From: Comamonadaceae bacterium
Lineage (GTDB): Bacteria; Pseudomonadota; Gammaproteobacteria; Burkholderiales; Burkholderiaceae_C
DNA: 64,000 bases
Direction: 5' to 3'
Assembly: GCA_027484575.1 (NCBI GenBank)
Contig: JAIXSQ010000018.1
Span: 348,700 to 412,699, forward strand
Position numbers and translations under genes: made by a program. The notes beneath the pieces were generated by a model. The model ran no database searches, had not been told where the DNA came from, and was given only the letters and a program-made list of their open reading frames with translations. Shown here piece after piece: positions 55,124 to 64,000 of the stretch; within the stretch, counting starts at the first letter, position 1, and every line of letters starts with the position of its first letter.

Positions 55124-57418
55124 ATGTCCTTCTACACCTCGCTGACCGGCCTGAACTCCGCCACCGCGCAGCTGGCCGTCACAGCCAACAACATCGCCAA
55201 CGTGGGCACAGCCGGCTTCAAGCGCTCGCGTGCCGACTTCGGCGACATCTTCTCGACCTCGCCGCTGCAGAAGTCCTCGTCGAACATCGGCCAGGGCGTC
55301 TCGCTCAAGCAGGTCAGCCAGGAGTTCACGCAGGGCAACATCTCCACCTCGGGCAACTCGCTGGACCTGGCCATCACCGGCGACGGCTTCTTCCCGCTGA
55401 AGTCGGCCGACGGCCTGCAGGACATCTACACCCGCAACGGCGCGTTCACGCTGAACGACCAGAACAACGTGGTGAACTCGGCCGGCCAGCGCCTGCTCGC
55501 CGCCTCGGTCGACTCCTCCGGCAAGGCCGACCTGACCAACCTGTCGCCGCTGGTGATCCCGCCCAAGACCAGCGGGCAGGCGGTGGAGACCACCAAGATC
55601 AAGCTGGGCCTGAACCTGCCGGCCAGCTCGCCCACCGTCGACCAGGCCTTCGACCGCAGCAACCCCGCGACCTACAACAAGAGCACCGCGCTGACGGTGT
55701 ACGACAGCGGCGGCAACGGCTACCTGGCCACGGTCTACTACGTCAAGTCGCAGAACGCGAGCCAGTCCAGCCCGTTCTCGCGCTGGCAGACCTACTTCTT
55801 CGTCGGCGACACGCAGGTCAAGCCGGCACTGCAGCAGGCCACCGACAAGAACGGCACCTCGCTGTACATCGACAAGTACGGCGACGTGCTGCCGCGCTCC
55901 GACCCGCGGGTCGTGCCCAGCTCGGGCAAGACCGAGATGTACACGCTGAACCAGCAGACCAACCAGCAGGTGTCGGCCCCGGCGACCGCGGTGGGCCAGG
56001 CGCTGTCGGCGGCCAACCTGTCCAATGGCGTGCTGCAGGGCTTCCAGCCGGGCGACACCCTGGGCTTCGACATCCGGGTCGACGGCGCCGCCGCGCCCCA
56101 GGCCATCGCCTACACGCTCACCGCCGCCGACAGCAACCCCGAGACGCTGGCGCGCAACCTCGAGGTGAGGATCAACAACACCCTGGGCGTGCTGCAGGAC
56201 GACCCGCGCTACGGCATCTCGGTCAGCTACAGCCCCGACAAGGGCCTGTTCAAGGTCGCCTCGGGCACCACCGGCGACACCTCCAGCATCAGCATCTCCG
56301 GCGCGAGCGGCAAGGCCGAGCCGCTGCTGGGCTTCGCGGCCGGCCTGGACACGCTGGAGGTGCCGGCCGCCGCCCAGACGGCCGTGCGCGGCAAGACCAG
56401 CAGCGCCGCGGTGCTCAGCGGCGATGCGATCACGCTGAACACCAGCAATGCGGTGGTGGTGAACTCGGGCAACAAGGACTTCCAGGTCTCGGTGGACGGC
56501 ATCTCCGCGCGCATCGACGTGCCCACCGGCGCCTACACGATGGAGAGCCTGGCGCAGCAGCTGCAGTCCCGCATCAACGGCATCGTCGATGCCGACACCG
56601 GCCGCCAGGTCACCGGCGTGAAGGTGGCGTTCGACCCGGCCGCGCGCACGCTGGTGTTCACCACCGGCACGACCGGCGACAACGCGGCGATCCAGGTCTC
56701 GGGCAGCGCCGACTGGGGGCTGGCCAACACCAGCATGAAGTTCGGCGCCACGAGCAGCTGGGTCAAGCTGCAGCAGTACGCGCAGAACGGCACGCCCCAG
56801 TACGTCAAGAACGGCCAGCAGACCGAGGACGCCAGCGGCGCGTCGACCAAGACCGAATGGTGGCCGGTGTTCCTGGACCGCGGCCAGCTCAGCTTCGACC
56901 TGGCCGGCAAACCGGTGTCGCCGCTGTCGGCCATGCAGTTCGAGACCGCGTTCCTGCAGGGCGGCAAGGGCGCGCTGACCATGTCGATCGACTTCACCTC
57001 GTCGACCCAGTACTCCAGCGCGTTCGCGGTGCTGGCGCAGTCGCAGGACGGCGCGCCCGAGGGCGACCTGATGGGCCTGACCATCGGCGTCGACGGCCTG
57101 GTCAGCGCCACCTACTCCAACGGCTCGCAGGCCTCGCTGGGCAAGGTGGTGCTGGCCAACTTCTCCAGTGCGACCGGCCTGCGCCAGATCGGCGACGCCA
57201 GCTACCTGGCCTCGGCGCTGTCGGGCAACGCGAAGATCGGCGAGGCGGGATCGGCCGGCTTCGGCTCGATCCGTGCCGGCGCCACCGAGCGGGCCAACGT
57301 GGACCTGACGCAGGAACTGGTGGACCTGATCACCGCGCAGCGCAACTTCCAGGCCAACGCCAAGGCGATCGAGACCAGCAGCACGATGACGCAGGCCATC
57401 ATCAACCTGCGCAACTGA
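55124..57418 (+). CDS. flgE: Flagellar hook protein FlgE, enlarged
   Basis: 764 residues, nearly twice E. coli FlgE (402). The N-terminal SFYTSLTGLNSATAQLAVTANNIANVGTAGFKRSRADFGDIF and the C-terminal TQELVDLITAQRNFQANAKAIETSSTMTQAIINLRN are standard. The extra length is in the middle (outer D2-D4 type domains), including two related ~100-residue segments with VSVDGISARIDVPTGAYTMESLAQQLQSRI and similar. Large hooks are known in Helicobacter and Campylobacter. Forms the universal joint of the flagellum. Confidence 0.95.
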   Translation: MSFYTSLTGLNSATAQLAVTANNIANVGTAGFKRSRADFGDIFSTSPLQKSSSNIGQGVSLKQVSQEFTQGNISTSGNSLDLAITGDGFFPLKSADGLQDIYTRNGAFTLNDQNNVVNSAGQRLLAASVDSSGKADLTNLSPLVIPPKTSGQAVETTKIKLGLNLPASSPTVDQAFDRSNPATYNKSTALTVYDSGGNGYLATVYYVKSQNASQSSPFSRWQTYFFVGDTQVKPALQQATDKNGTSLYIDKYGDVLPRSDPRVVPSSGKTEMYTLNQQTNQQVSAPATAVGQALSAANLSNGVLQGFQPGDTLGFDIRVDGAAAPQAIAYTLTAADSNPETLARNLEVRINNTLGVLQDDPRYGISVSYSPDKGLFKVASGTTGDTSSISISGASGKAEPLLGFAAGLDTLEVPAAAQTAVRGKTSSAAVLSGDAITLNTSNAVVVNSGNKDFQVSVDGISARIDVPTGAYTMESLAQQLQSRINGIVDADTGRQVTGVKVAFDPAARTLVFTTGTTGDNAAIQVSGSADWGLANTSMKFGATSSWVKLQQYAQNGTPQYVKNGQQTEDASGASTKTEWWPVFLDRGQLSFDLAGKPVSPLSAMQFETAFLQGGKGALTMSIDFTSSTQYSSAFAVLAQSQDGAPEGDLMGLTIGVDGLVSATYSNGSQASLGKVVLANFSSATGLRQIGDASYLASALSGNAKIGEAGSAGFGSIRAGATERANVDLTQELVDLITAQRNFQANAKAIETSSTMTQAIINLRN

Positions 57419-57435
57419 CCGGCTGACAGCGCGCC

Positions 57436-58197
57436 ATGGACCGCATCGTCTACACCTCGCACTCGGCCATCAGCCAGATGGCGCTGGAGCGCCAGGCCAT
57501 CGTCAACGAGCTGGCCAACGTGTCCACGCCCGGCTTCAAGCGCTCGTTCGACACCGCCATGCGCACCGTCAAGGTCGAGGGTCCCGGCTTCCAGACCCGC
57601 TACCAGGCGCAGCTGGTCGCGCGCGACAAGATCGACCTGGCGCCCGGGCCGCTGGTGGTCACCGGCCAGCCGCTGGACGTGGCGCTGCAGGGCAACACCG
57701 TGATGGGCGTGCAGTCGGCCGACGGCGAGCTGGCGTTCAGCCGGCGCGGCGACCTGCGGGTGGGCCGCGGCGGCGTGCTCGAGGACGGCAGCGGCCGCGC
57801 CGTGCGCGGGCAGGGCGGGCCCATCACCGTGCCGCCCGGGCTGCAGGTGTCCATCGGGCCCGACGGCACCGTCTACGCCCGCGACCCGCAGCAGGCCAAC
57901 GCCGCCGGCACGCTGGTCGACCAGATCCTGCTGCGCGACGCCAGCCGCGCGACGCTGGTGCGGCGCGCCGACGGCCTGTTCACGCCCGCCGGCAAGCCCG
58001 CCGGCAGCGATTTCGACAGCGGGCCCGAGCAGCCGCAGCTGACGACCGGGGCCCTGGAGGGCAGCAACGTGAACGCGGTGTACGGCATGAGCCGCATGCT
58101 CGACCACGCGCGCAGCTTCGAGGCCCAGATCCGCGCCATCAAGGAGGCCCGCAGCCTCGACGAGAGCGGCTCGACCCTGATGAAGACCAACCCCTGA
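57436..58197 (+). CDS. flgF: Flagellar proximal rod protein FlgF
   Basis: 253 residues. MDRIVYTSHSAISQMALERQAIVNELANVSTPGFKRSF at the N-terminus, LEGSNVNAVYGMSRMLDHARSFEAQIRAIKEARSLDESGSTLMKTNP at the C-terminus. Between flgE and flgG as usual. Confidence 0.95.
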   Translation: MDRIVYTSHSAISQMALERQAIVNELANVSTPGFKRSFDTAMRTVKVEGPGFQTRYQAQLVARDKIDLAPGPLVVTGQPLDVALQGNTVMGVQSADGELAFSRRGDLRVGRGGVLEDGSGRAVRGQGGPITVPPGLQVSIGPDGTVYARDPQQANAAGTLVDQILLRDASRATLVRRADGLFTPAGKPAGSDFDSGPEQPQLTTGALEGSNVNAVYGMSRMLDHARSFEAQIRAIKEARSLDESGSTLMKTNP

Positions 58198-58213
58198 AAC
58201 GACGGAGCCCGCC

Positions 58214-59002
58214 ATGGACGCCTCGATGTGGATCGCCAAGACCGGCCTGGACGCGCAGCAGACGCGCATGGCGGTCATCTCCAACAACCTCGCGAACGTC
58301 AACACCACCGGCTTCAAGCGCGACCGCGCCTCGTTCGAGGACATGCTGTACCAGACGGTGCGCCAGCCCGGCGGCCAGGTCGGTGCCAACGCCCAGTCCC
58401 CCACCGGCCTGATGCTGGGCACCGGCGTGCGCCTGGTGTCCACCGACAAGATCCACACCCAGGGCAGCTTCGTGACCACGAAGAACGCGCTGGACGTGGC
58501 GATCCAGGGCAGCGGCTTCTTCCAGATCCAGCAGGCCGACGGCAGCATCGCCTACACGCGCGACGGCAGCTTCAAGGTCTCGGCCACCGGCCAGGTCGTC
58601 ACGGCCAACGGCGCGCGGCTGCTGCCCGAGATCACGCTGCCGGCCAACACCGCCAGCATCACCATCGGCGAGAACGGTGCCGTCTCGGTGGAGATCTCCG
58701 GCGGCGGCGCGGCCGCCCAGCAGGTCGGCCAGATCCAGCTGGCCCGCTTCGCCAACCCGGCCGGGCTGCAGTCCATCGGACAGAACCTGCTGCGCGAGAC
58801 CCCCGGCAGCGGCGCGCCGCAGGTGGCCGCGCCGGCGTCCCCCGGCCTGGGCGCGCTGTCGCAGGGCTCGCTGGAGGCCTCCAACGTCAACGTGGTCGAG
58901 GAGATGGTCAGCATGATCGAGACCCAGCGCGCCTACGAGATCAACTCCAAGGCGATCTCGGCCGTCGACGGCATGCTGCGCTTCCTCAACAACAACCTGT
59001 GA
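58214..59002 (+). CDS. flgG: Flagellar distal rod protein FlgG
   Basis: 262 residues. N-terminal MWIAKTGLDAQQTRMAVISNNLANVNTTGFKRDRASFEDML and C-terminal LEASNVNVVEEMVSMIETQRAYEINSKAISAVDGMLRFLNNNL are near-invariant family blocks. Forms the distal rod. Confidence 0.97.
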   Translation: MDASMWIAKTGLDAQQTRMAVISNNLANVNTTGFKRDRASFEDMLYQTVRQPGGQVGANAQSPTGLMLGTGVRLVSTDKIHTQGSFVTTKNALDVAIQGSGFFQIQQADGSIAYTRDGSFKVSATGQVVTANGARLLPEITLPANTASITIGENGAVSVEISGGGAAAQQVGQIQLARFANPAGLQSIGQNLLRETPGSGAPQVAAPASPGLGALSQGSLEASNVNVVEEMVSMIETQRAYEINSKAISAVDGMLRFLNNNL

Positions 59003-59010
59003 GGCCGGCG

Positions 59011-59712
59011 ATGCGCCCGACGTCCTGGGCCCATGCGGCCTGCACCGCCGCCTGCATGGCGGCGCTGCCGGCGCTGCTGGCCGGCTGCGCCAGCGGCATC
59101 GACGACCTGCCGCCGTCCACCGGCGCCTACGCACCGGCCGTGCCCGTGGCGCGCGAGCCGGTGCAGGTGGCCACCGGCGCGATCTGGCGCCCCGGCTCCG
59201 GCGACGCGCTGCTCGGCCGCCAGCGGCGCTTCCAGCCCGGCGACGTGGTCACGGTGCTGCTGAGCGAGTCCACGCAGGCGCAGCGCGCGGCCAACGGCAA
59301 CGTCAGCCGGGCGGCCAAGAACGACGTGGTGCCCTCCGGCCTGACGGGCCAGCTCGGCGCCACGCGCGCGCTGGCGGGCGTGAACCTCAATGCCGCGACC
59401 GTCGAGAGCAAGGGATCGGGCGCCGCCGACCAGAGCAACAGCCTGACCGGCTCGATCTCGCTGACCGTGGTCGAGGTGCTGGCCAACGGCAACCTCGCCG
59501 TGCGCGGCGAGAAGCAGATGGCGCTGAACCAGGGCAGCGAGGTGATCCAGGTGCGCGGGATCATCCGGCCCGAGGACATCTCGCCGAACAACACCGTGCA
59601 GTCGCGCCGGCTGGCCGACGCCCAGTTCACCTACAAGGGCGGCGGCGAGCTGGCCAGCGCCACGCGCGCCGGCTGGGGCACCCGCGCGCTGCTCGGCTGG
59701 TGGCCGTTCTGA
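59011..59712 (+). CDS. flgH: Flagellar L-ring lipoprotein FlgH
   Basis: 233 residues. Signal peptide with lipobox LLAGC (Cys about 26), then GAIWRPGSGDALLGRQRRFQPGDVVTVLLSEST and VVEVLANGNLAVRGEKQMALNQGSEVIQVRGIIRPEDISPNNTVQSRRLADAQFTYKG. Forms the outer-membrane L ring. The stop shares a base with an in-frame ATG of flgI. Confidence 0.96.
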   Translation: MRPTSWAHAACTAACMAALPALLAGCASGIDDLPPSTGAYAPAVPVAREPVQVATGAIWRPGSGDALLGRQRRFQPGDVVTVLLSESTQAQRAANGNVSRAAKNDVVPSGLTGQLGATRALAGVNLNAATVESKGSGAADQSNSLTGSISLTVVEVLANGNLAVRGEKQMALNQGSEVIQVRGIIRPEDISPNNTVQSRRLADAQFTYKGGGELASATRAGWGTRALLGWWPF

Positions 59713-59723
59713 TGGAGCCCCGC

Positions 59724-60878
59724 ATGCGCCCGCTCCCCTGCCTGCGCCCGGTGCGCGCCCTGCGCCTGCTGCTGGCCGCCTGCGCGCTGGCGCTGTGCGC
59801 GCCGGCCTGGGCCGACCGCGTCAAGGACCTGGCGCAGGTCGCCAGCGCCCGTTCCAACCAGCTGATCGGCTACGGGCTGGTGGTGGGCCTGCAGGGCACC
59901 GGCGACGGCGTGGACGTGACCTTCACGGTCTCGAGCATGCGCGCGCTGCTCACCCGGCTGGGCGTGAGCATCGACGGCCCGCTGTCGGACTTCGAGGCGG
60001 CTGCCGGCAGCGGCCGCATGGACATCCGCAACGCTGCCGCGGTGATGGTGACCGCCGACCTGCCGGGCATGGCCAAGCCGGGCCAGCGGATCGACATCAA
60101 CGTCTCTGCCATCGGCCGCGCGAGCAACCTGCGTGGCGGCAACCTGCTGCTGACGCCGCTGCGCGGCCCCGACGGCGAGGTCTACGCGCTGGCCCAGGGC
60201 GCGCTCACCGCGACCGGCGTCGACAGCCGGCAGGCCGGCTCCTCGGTCAGCGTGGGCGTGCCGACCTCGGCCCGCATCCCCGGCGGCGCGCTGGTCGAAC
60301 GCGAGGTCGACAGCCCGTTCGACAAGGCCGAGCATGTGGTGTTCAACCTGCGCGAGCCGGACTTCACCACCGCCACCGCGATCGTCGAGGCGGTGAACCG
60401 GCGCTTCGGCCAGCCGCTGGCGCGCGCCGTCGACGGCATCGCGATCGCGGTGCGCGCGCCCATGGACCCGTCGCAGCGGGTGGCCTTCGTCAGCGCGATC
60501 GAGAACCTGGACATCCAGCCGGGCGAGCCGCCGGCGCGGGTGATCGTGAACGCGCGCACCGGCACGGTGGTGATCAGCCGCAACGTGCGGGTGTCGCCGG
60601 CGGCCGTCTCGCACGGCACGATCTCGGTGGCGATCACCGCGACCAACGAGGTCTCGCAGCCCAACGCGCTGGCGCAGGGCCAGACCGCCGCGGTGCAGAA
60701 CGCGGCCATCGCCGTGGCCGAGCCGCGCAACCCCATGTTCCTGCTGCAGCCCGGCGTGGACCTGCGGCAGATCGTCGACGCGGTCAACCAGGTCGGCGCG
60801 CCGCCCTCGGCGCTGATCGCCATCCTCGAGGCGCTCAAGAGCGCCGGCAGCCTGCGCGCCGAACTCGTGGTGCTGTGA
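59724..60878 (+). CDS. flgI: Flagellar P-ring protein FlgI
   Basis: 384 residues from ATG 59724, which has a GGAG ribosome site 6 bases before; the earlier ATG at 59712 lacks one. Signal peptide ends APAWA-DRVKDLAQV; then SNQLIGYGLVVGLQGTGDG and the C-terminal PGVDLRQIVDAVNQVGAPPSALIAILEALKSAGSLRAELVVL. Forms the periplasmic P ring with FlgA help. Confidence 0.96.
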   Translation: MRPLPCLRPVRALRLLLAACALALCAPAWADRVKDLAQVASARSNQLIGYGLVVGLQGTGDGVDVTFTVSSMRALLTRLGVSIDGPLSDFEAAAGSGRMDIRNAAAVMVTADLPGMAKPGQRIDINVSAIGRASNLRGGNLLLTPLRGPDGEVYALAQGALTATGVDSRQAGSSVSVGVPTSARIPGGALVEREVDSPFDKAEHVVFNLREPDFTTATAIVEAVNRRFGQPLARAVDGIAIAVRAPMDPSQRVAFVSAIENLDIQPGEPPARVIVNARTGTVVISRNVRVSPAAVSHGTISVAITATNEVSQPNALAQGQTAAVQNAAIAVAEPRNPMFLLQPGVDLRQIVDAVNQVGAPPSALIAILEALKSAGSLRAELVVL

Positions 60879-60879
60879 C

Positions 60880-61341
60880 ATGGCCGACCCGATCGCCTCC
60901 TCCCGCGTGCAGGGCTACGCCGACTTCGCCGGCCTGGCGGGGCTGCGGGCCGATGCGGGCCGCCAGGCGCAGGGGAGCGTGCGCGAGGTCGCGCGGCAGT
61001 TCGAGGCGCACTTCCTGCAGCACATGTTCAAGTCCATGCGGGCCACCGTCGAGCGCAGCGACCTGGCCGACAACCCGCACGGCGAGGCCTTCGAGGACCT
61101 GATGGACAAGGAGCTGTCCGTGCGCATGGCCAGCCGCGGCGCCCTGGGCCTGGCCGACATGCTCGAGCGGGACGTGGCCCGGCGCGCCCAGCCCACGGCC
61201 CACGAGGCGCTGCAGGCGCGCGAACGCGCCTGGCCGCCGGCCCGCGAGCCGCTCGGGCTGCCGGCGGCGCCCGGCGGCCTGCCGCTGCCCGCGCGCCCGG
61301 GCAGCCTGCCGCTGCAGCGGGTGAAGGCCGGCGATGAGTGA
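60880..61341 (+). CDS. flgJ: Single-domain FlgJ (rod-binding only)
   Basis: 153 residues, half of a dual-domain FlgJ. The rod-binding domain (about 30-98) is complete: VREVARQFEAHFLQHMFKSMRATVERSDLADNPHGEAFEDLMDKELSVRMASRGALGLADML. The C-terminal tail is Pro/Leu-rich and has no glucosaminidase domain. One base after flgI; overlaps flgK by 8 bp. The LysM/lysozyme-like gene at 52513 may supply the missing activity. Confidence 0.92.
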   Translation: MADPIASSRVQGYADFAGLAGLRADAGRQAQGSVREVARQFEAHFLQHMFKSMRATVERSDLADNPHGEAFEDLMDKELSVRMASRGALGLADMLERDVARRAQPTAHEALQARERAWPPAREPLGLPAAPGGLPLPARPGSLPLQRVKAGDE

Positions 61342-63802
61342 CCTGCTGAGCATCGGCAGCTCGGGCATCGGCGCCTACCAGCGGGCGCTGGCCACGGTCT
61401 CCAACAACATCGCCAACGTCGGCACCGACGGCTATGCCCGGCAGGACGTCAGCATCGGCGCGAACCAGCCGACCTCGGTGGGCACCACCTACGTGGGCAC
61501 GGGCGCGCGCTTCGACGCCGTGCGGCGCTCGTACGACGCCTTCGCCGAGTCCAACCTGCGCGCCTCCAACAGCGACCTGCAGGCCCAGGAGCCGCTGCTG
61601 GCCTACGTGAACCGGCTCGTGGACCTGATGGGCGACGCCAACATCGGGCTGACGGCGCCGCTGAACCAGTTCTTCCGCGCCGCGCGGGACCTGTCCACCG
61701 ACGCGGCCTCCAGCGTGCAGCGCACCGCGTTCCTGCGCGACGCGCAGGGCCTGGCCGCGGGCTTCCGGCAGCTGGCCGGCCAGTTCGGCCTGATCGACAC
61801 CGAGACGCGCCAGGCGGTGCAGACCGGGGTCGGGCAGGTCAACGCCATCACCGGCCAGCTGGCGCAGCTGAACCGCCAGCTGGGCAAGGAGATCAGCGCC
61901 AGCCGCCAGCCCTCCGAGCTGCTGGACCAGCGCGACCTGCTGCTGCGCCAGCTGTCCTCGCTGGCCAGCGTGCGCACCAGCTTCGCCGACAACGGCACGG
62001 TGCGCGTGAGCGTGGGCGACGTGATCGACCAGGGCGTGCTGGTCGACGGCACCAACGCCCGCAGCATCGGCCTGTCGGTCGCCAGCGACGACAGCGCCGC
62101 GCGGCTGCGCTTCGTCATCGATCCCTACGGCACGCCGCAGGGCCTGCCCAACCTCGCCGGCGGCAACCTGGGCGGCCTGCTGGCCTTCCGCGAGCAGGTG
62201 TTGCAGCCCTCGCGCGACGACCTGGACAGCCTGGCGCAGACGGTGGTGGCACAGGCGAACGCGGCCCACCGCGGCGGCATCGACGCGCAGGGCCGCCTGG
62301 GTGGGGACCTGTTCCGGCTCGACCCCGCCACCCCTGGCGCGGCGGGGATGCAGGTGGCCCTGGCGGACGCCAGCCAGATCGCCGCCGCCGGCCAGTTCCG
62401 CGTGCTGGGCGATGCCCTCAATCCCGGCGGCGCCCGGGCCACGGTCCGGCATGCGGGCACGCAGCCGGCCACCGGCCTGCGCGGCGCGCTGGCCGACGGC
62501 CTGGCGCCCCAGCTGGCGCAGGCGTCGGTGCAGATCGGCACCGCGCAGCCCTATGCCTCGCTCGGCGTGCTGGCCACCGGCACCACCGACGCGCGGGTGG
62601 TGCTGCGCAACCCGGCGCCGGGCCAGCAGCTGCAGGTGCTCACGCGCGACGGCCGCCACCTGCTGGGCAGCCCGCTGACGGCCGCGCAGCGCCAGCAGCT
62701 GGTGCGCGAGGCCAACGGCATGGAAGCGGGCGCCACCTACAGCGACGCGTCGCTGGGCCAGCCCTACATGGGCATGGACCTGTTCCTGGGCGCGCGGGCC
62801 GGCGTGCGCCAGGTGCAGCAGTTCGATGCCGCCACCGGCCGGCCCACCGCGCCGCTGACAGCGCCCGCGCTGCTGGTCGCCGAGCGCCCGCCGGCCGCGA
62901 CGGGCCCCATCGCCGCCGGCAGCTTCGTGCTGGACGGGGTGGCGCTGCCGGCCCTGGCCCAGGCCGGACCGCTGGCCGCCACGGACCTGGCGGCGTGGTT
63001 GAACGGCGCATCGGCGCAGACCGGCGTCACGGCCTCCGTCGATGCCGCCGGGCGCCTGCAGCTGGCGCGTCCCGATGGCAACACCAGCGACGACATCCGC
63101 CTGGGCCTGGGCGCCGGGGCGCAGCCCTCGGACCTGGCCGCGCTGGGCTTCGACACCGCCGCGTGGGTGAACGGCGCCGCCCGCGACGACCTGGTCGTCT
63201 TCGCCACCAACACCAGCGGTGCCGGCACCACCGCGCAGCTGGCCGCGCAGTGGGCCGGCGGCGCCGGCGACGCGCAGCAGGCCTGGCGCAGCCGGGTGCT
63301 GCAGCTGCAGTTCACCAGCACCACCAGCTACCGGGTGGTCGACCGCGCCAGCGGCAGCGTGCTGGCCGAGCGGGCCTGGGACCCGGCCCTGGCGGGCGCG
63401 GCGGTCACGTTCCGCGGGCTGCGGGTGGCCTTCGACGGCGCGCCGCAGGCCGGCGACCGCTGGACCATCGACGGCAACGCCGACGGCATCGGCAACAACG
63501 AGGCCATGCTGGCGCTGGCAGGGCTGGAGACGGCGCGCGTGCTGCCCGGCCAGCTGACGCTGACCGAGGGCTACCTCGACCGGGTCAACCGCGTGGGCGA
63601 TGCGGCCAAGCAGGCCACGATCTCGCGCGACGCGCTCAAGGTGGTCCACGACCAGGCGCTGCAGAGCCGCGACGCCGTCTCGGGCGTCAGCCTGGACGAG
63701 GAAGCCGCCGCGCTCGTGCGCTACCAGCAGGCCTACCAGGCCAATGCCAAGGTCATGTCGGTCGCCGGCGACCTGTTCAACGCCATCCTGCAGGTGCGCT
63801 GA
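61334..63802 (+). CDS. flgK: Hook-filament junction protein FlgK (HAP1), enlarged
   Basis: 822 residues, larger than E. coli FlgK (547). N-terminal LLSIGSSGIGAYQRALATVSNNIANVGTDGYARQDV and C-terminal SGVSLDEEAAALVRYQQAYQANAKVMSVAGDLFNAILQVR are standard. The added length is in the middle (about 300-680). Joins hook to filament; client of FlgN. ATG at 61334 overlaps flgJ. Confidence 0.95.
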   Translation: MSDLLSIGSSGIGAYQRALATVSNNIANVGTDGYARQDVSIGANQPTSVGTTYVGTGARFDAVRRSYDAFAESNLRASNSDLQAQEPLLAYVNRLVDLMGDANIGLTAPLNQFFRAARDLSTDAASSVQRTAFLRDAQGLAAGFRQLAGQFGLIDTETRQAVQTGVGQVNAITGQLAQLNRQLGKEISASRQPSELLDQRDLLLRQLSSLASVRTSFADNGTVRVSVGDVIDQGVLVDGTNARSIGLSVASDDSAARLRFVIDPYGTPQGLPNLAGGNLGGLLAFREQVLQPSRDDLDSLAQTVVAQANAAHRGGIDAQGRLGGDLFRLDPATPGAAGMQVALADASQIAAAGQFRVLGDALNPGGARATVRHAGTQPATGLRGALADGLAPQLAQASVQIGTAQPYASLGVLATGTTDARVVLRNPAPGQQLQVLTRDGRHLLGSPLTAAQRQQLVREANGMEAGATYSDASLGQPYMGMDLFLGARAGVRQVQQFDAATGRPTAPLTAPALLVAERPPAATGPIAAGSFVLDGVALPALAQAGPLAATDLAAWLNGASAQTGVTASVDAAGRLQLARPDGNTSDDIRLGLGAGAQPSDLAALGFDTAAWVNGAARDDLVVFATNTSGAGTTAQLAAQWAGGAGDAQQAWRSRVLQLQFTSTTSYRVVDRASGSVLAERAWDPALAGAAVTFRGLRVAFDGAPQAGDRWTIDGNADGIGNNEAMLALAGLETARVLPGQLTLTEGYLDRVNRVGDAAKQATISRDALKVVHDQALQSRDAVSGVSLDEEAAALVRYQQAYQANAKVMSVAGDLFNAILQVR

Positions 63803-64000
63803 TGAAGGTCTCCACCACGGCCCTGTTCGACCGCGCTGCCGAGCGCATGTCCGGCCTGCAGGCCCGGCTGGCGCAGTCGCAGGCCCAGCTGACCGCCTCC
63901 AAGCAGGTGCTCGCGCCCAGCGACGCGCCCGACAAGGCCTCGCTGATCCAGCGGCTGCAGGGCGAGATCGGCCGCCAGGACAGCCAGGCCGCCACGCTCA
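63802..64000 (+). CDS. flgL: Hook-filament junction protein FlgL (HAP3), 5' part
   Basis: The first 66 residues are visible; the gene runs off the right edge. MKVSTTALFDRAAERMSGLQARLAQSQAQLTASKQVLAPSDAPDKASLIQRLQGEI fits the flagellin-like N-terminal helix of FlgL, with the S/KxxxxPSDxP mark. ATG shares its first base with the flgK stop (TGATG). Confidence 0.9.
   Translation, partial: MKVSTTALFDRAAERMSGLQARLAQSQAQLTASKQVLAPSDAPDKASLIQRLQGEIGRQDSQAATL

Noticed and set aside
60880..61341. FlgJ truncated by a frameshift
   Set aside because: The region after the rod-binding domain is a short Pro-rich tail running straight into flgK by 8-bp overlap; there is no leftover muramidase sequence in another frame.

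Overview
The window looks like chromosomal DNA of a high-GC betaproteobacterium, most likely Burkholderiales. By eye it is roughly three quarters G+C, with very strong G/C preference at third codon positions. The order folC-dedD-cvpA-purF-metZ-gltX is typical of that group, and all recognisable housekeeping proteins look betaproteobacterial. A Comamonadaceae or Rubrivivax/Leptothrix-type relative is my best guess; the genus cannot be fixed from the sequence alone.

Left part (1-19.7 kb): the 3' end of murB, then tamA-tamB (outer-membrane translocation and assembly module), then a 0.5-kb tandem array of 89-bp REP/BIME-like palindromic units. Next come two small unknown genes and a hybrid histidine kinase (minus strand), argG with ppnP, a glycine-zipper envelope protein and an ArsC-family protein (all minus). 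On the plus strand follows the folC-dedD-cvpA-purF-metZ-gltX block, then a tRNA-Ala/Glu/Asp cluster closed by a clear intrinsic terminator.

Middle (19.8-32.1 kb): an orphan PhnD-type binding protein paired with a hybrid kinase; a minus-strand motility operon (small ORF-motA-motB-HPt protein-soluble histidine kinase) behind a FliA (sigma-28) promoter; a FemAB/GNAT-like gene, a membrane-anchored alpha-carbonic anhydrase, a lipoprotein, an unknown gene and a truncated globin. Then a LuxR-type response regulator and a receiver-less sigma-54 activator are transcribed divergently.

Right part (32.2-64 kb): a large flagellar locus. Minus strand: fliK-fliL-fliM-fliN-fliO-fliP-fliQ-fliR-flhB plus three uncharacterised genes, nearly all overlapping by a few bases. 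Plus strand: flhA-flhF-flhG-fliA, two uncharacterised genes, fliS, flgP-like, flgT-like, FimV/LysM-like, a second FliK-like gene and an FhlB-type gene. Then flgN/flgM and flgA (minus), a signal-less LysM/lysozyme-like gene, and flgB-C-D-E-F-G-H-I-J-K-L (plus; flgL runs off the right edge). No FlhDC is visible. Instead I find sigma-54 motifs (TGGCACG-N4-TTGCA) before flhA, fliK, flgA and flgB, and matching FliA motifs (TCAA-N15-[GA]CCGA[TC]TC) before the motAB operon, fliS and flgM. This suggests a polar-flagellum hierarchy: sigma-54 plus activator, then hook/basal body and FliA, then motor, FliS and FlgM.

The most interesting points are: an exactly symmetric sigma-54 site that can fire in either direction between fliK and flhA; a FlgJ with only the rod-binding domain together with a separate signal-less LysM/muramidase-like protein; an H-ring-like FlgP/FlgT pair with a small FimV-like protein and a FliK2-FhlB pair; several uncharacterised flagellar-operon genes; an FlhF with an altered G3 motif; and the REP array.
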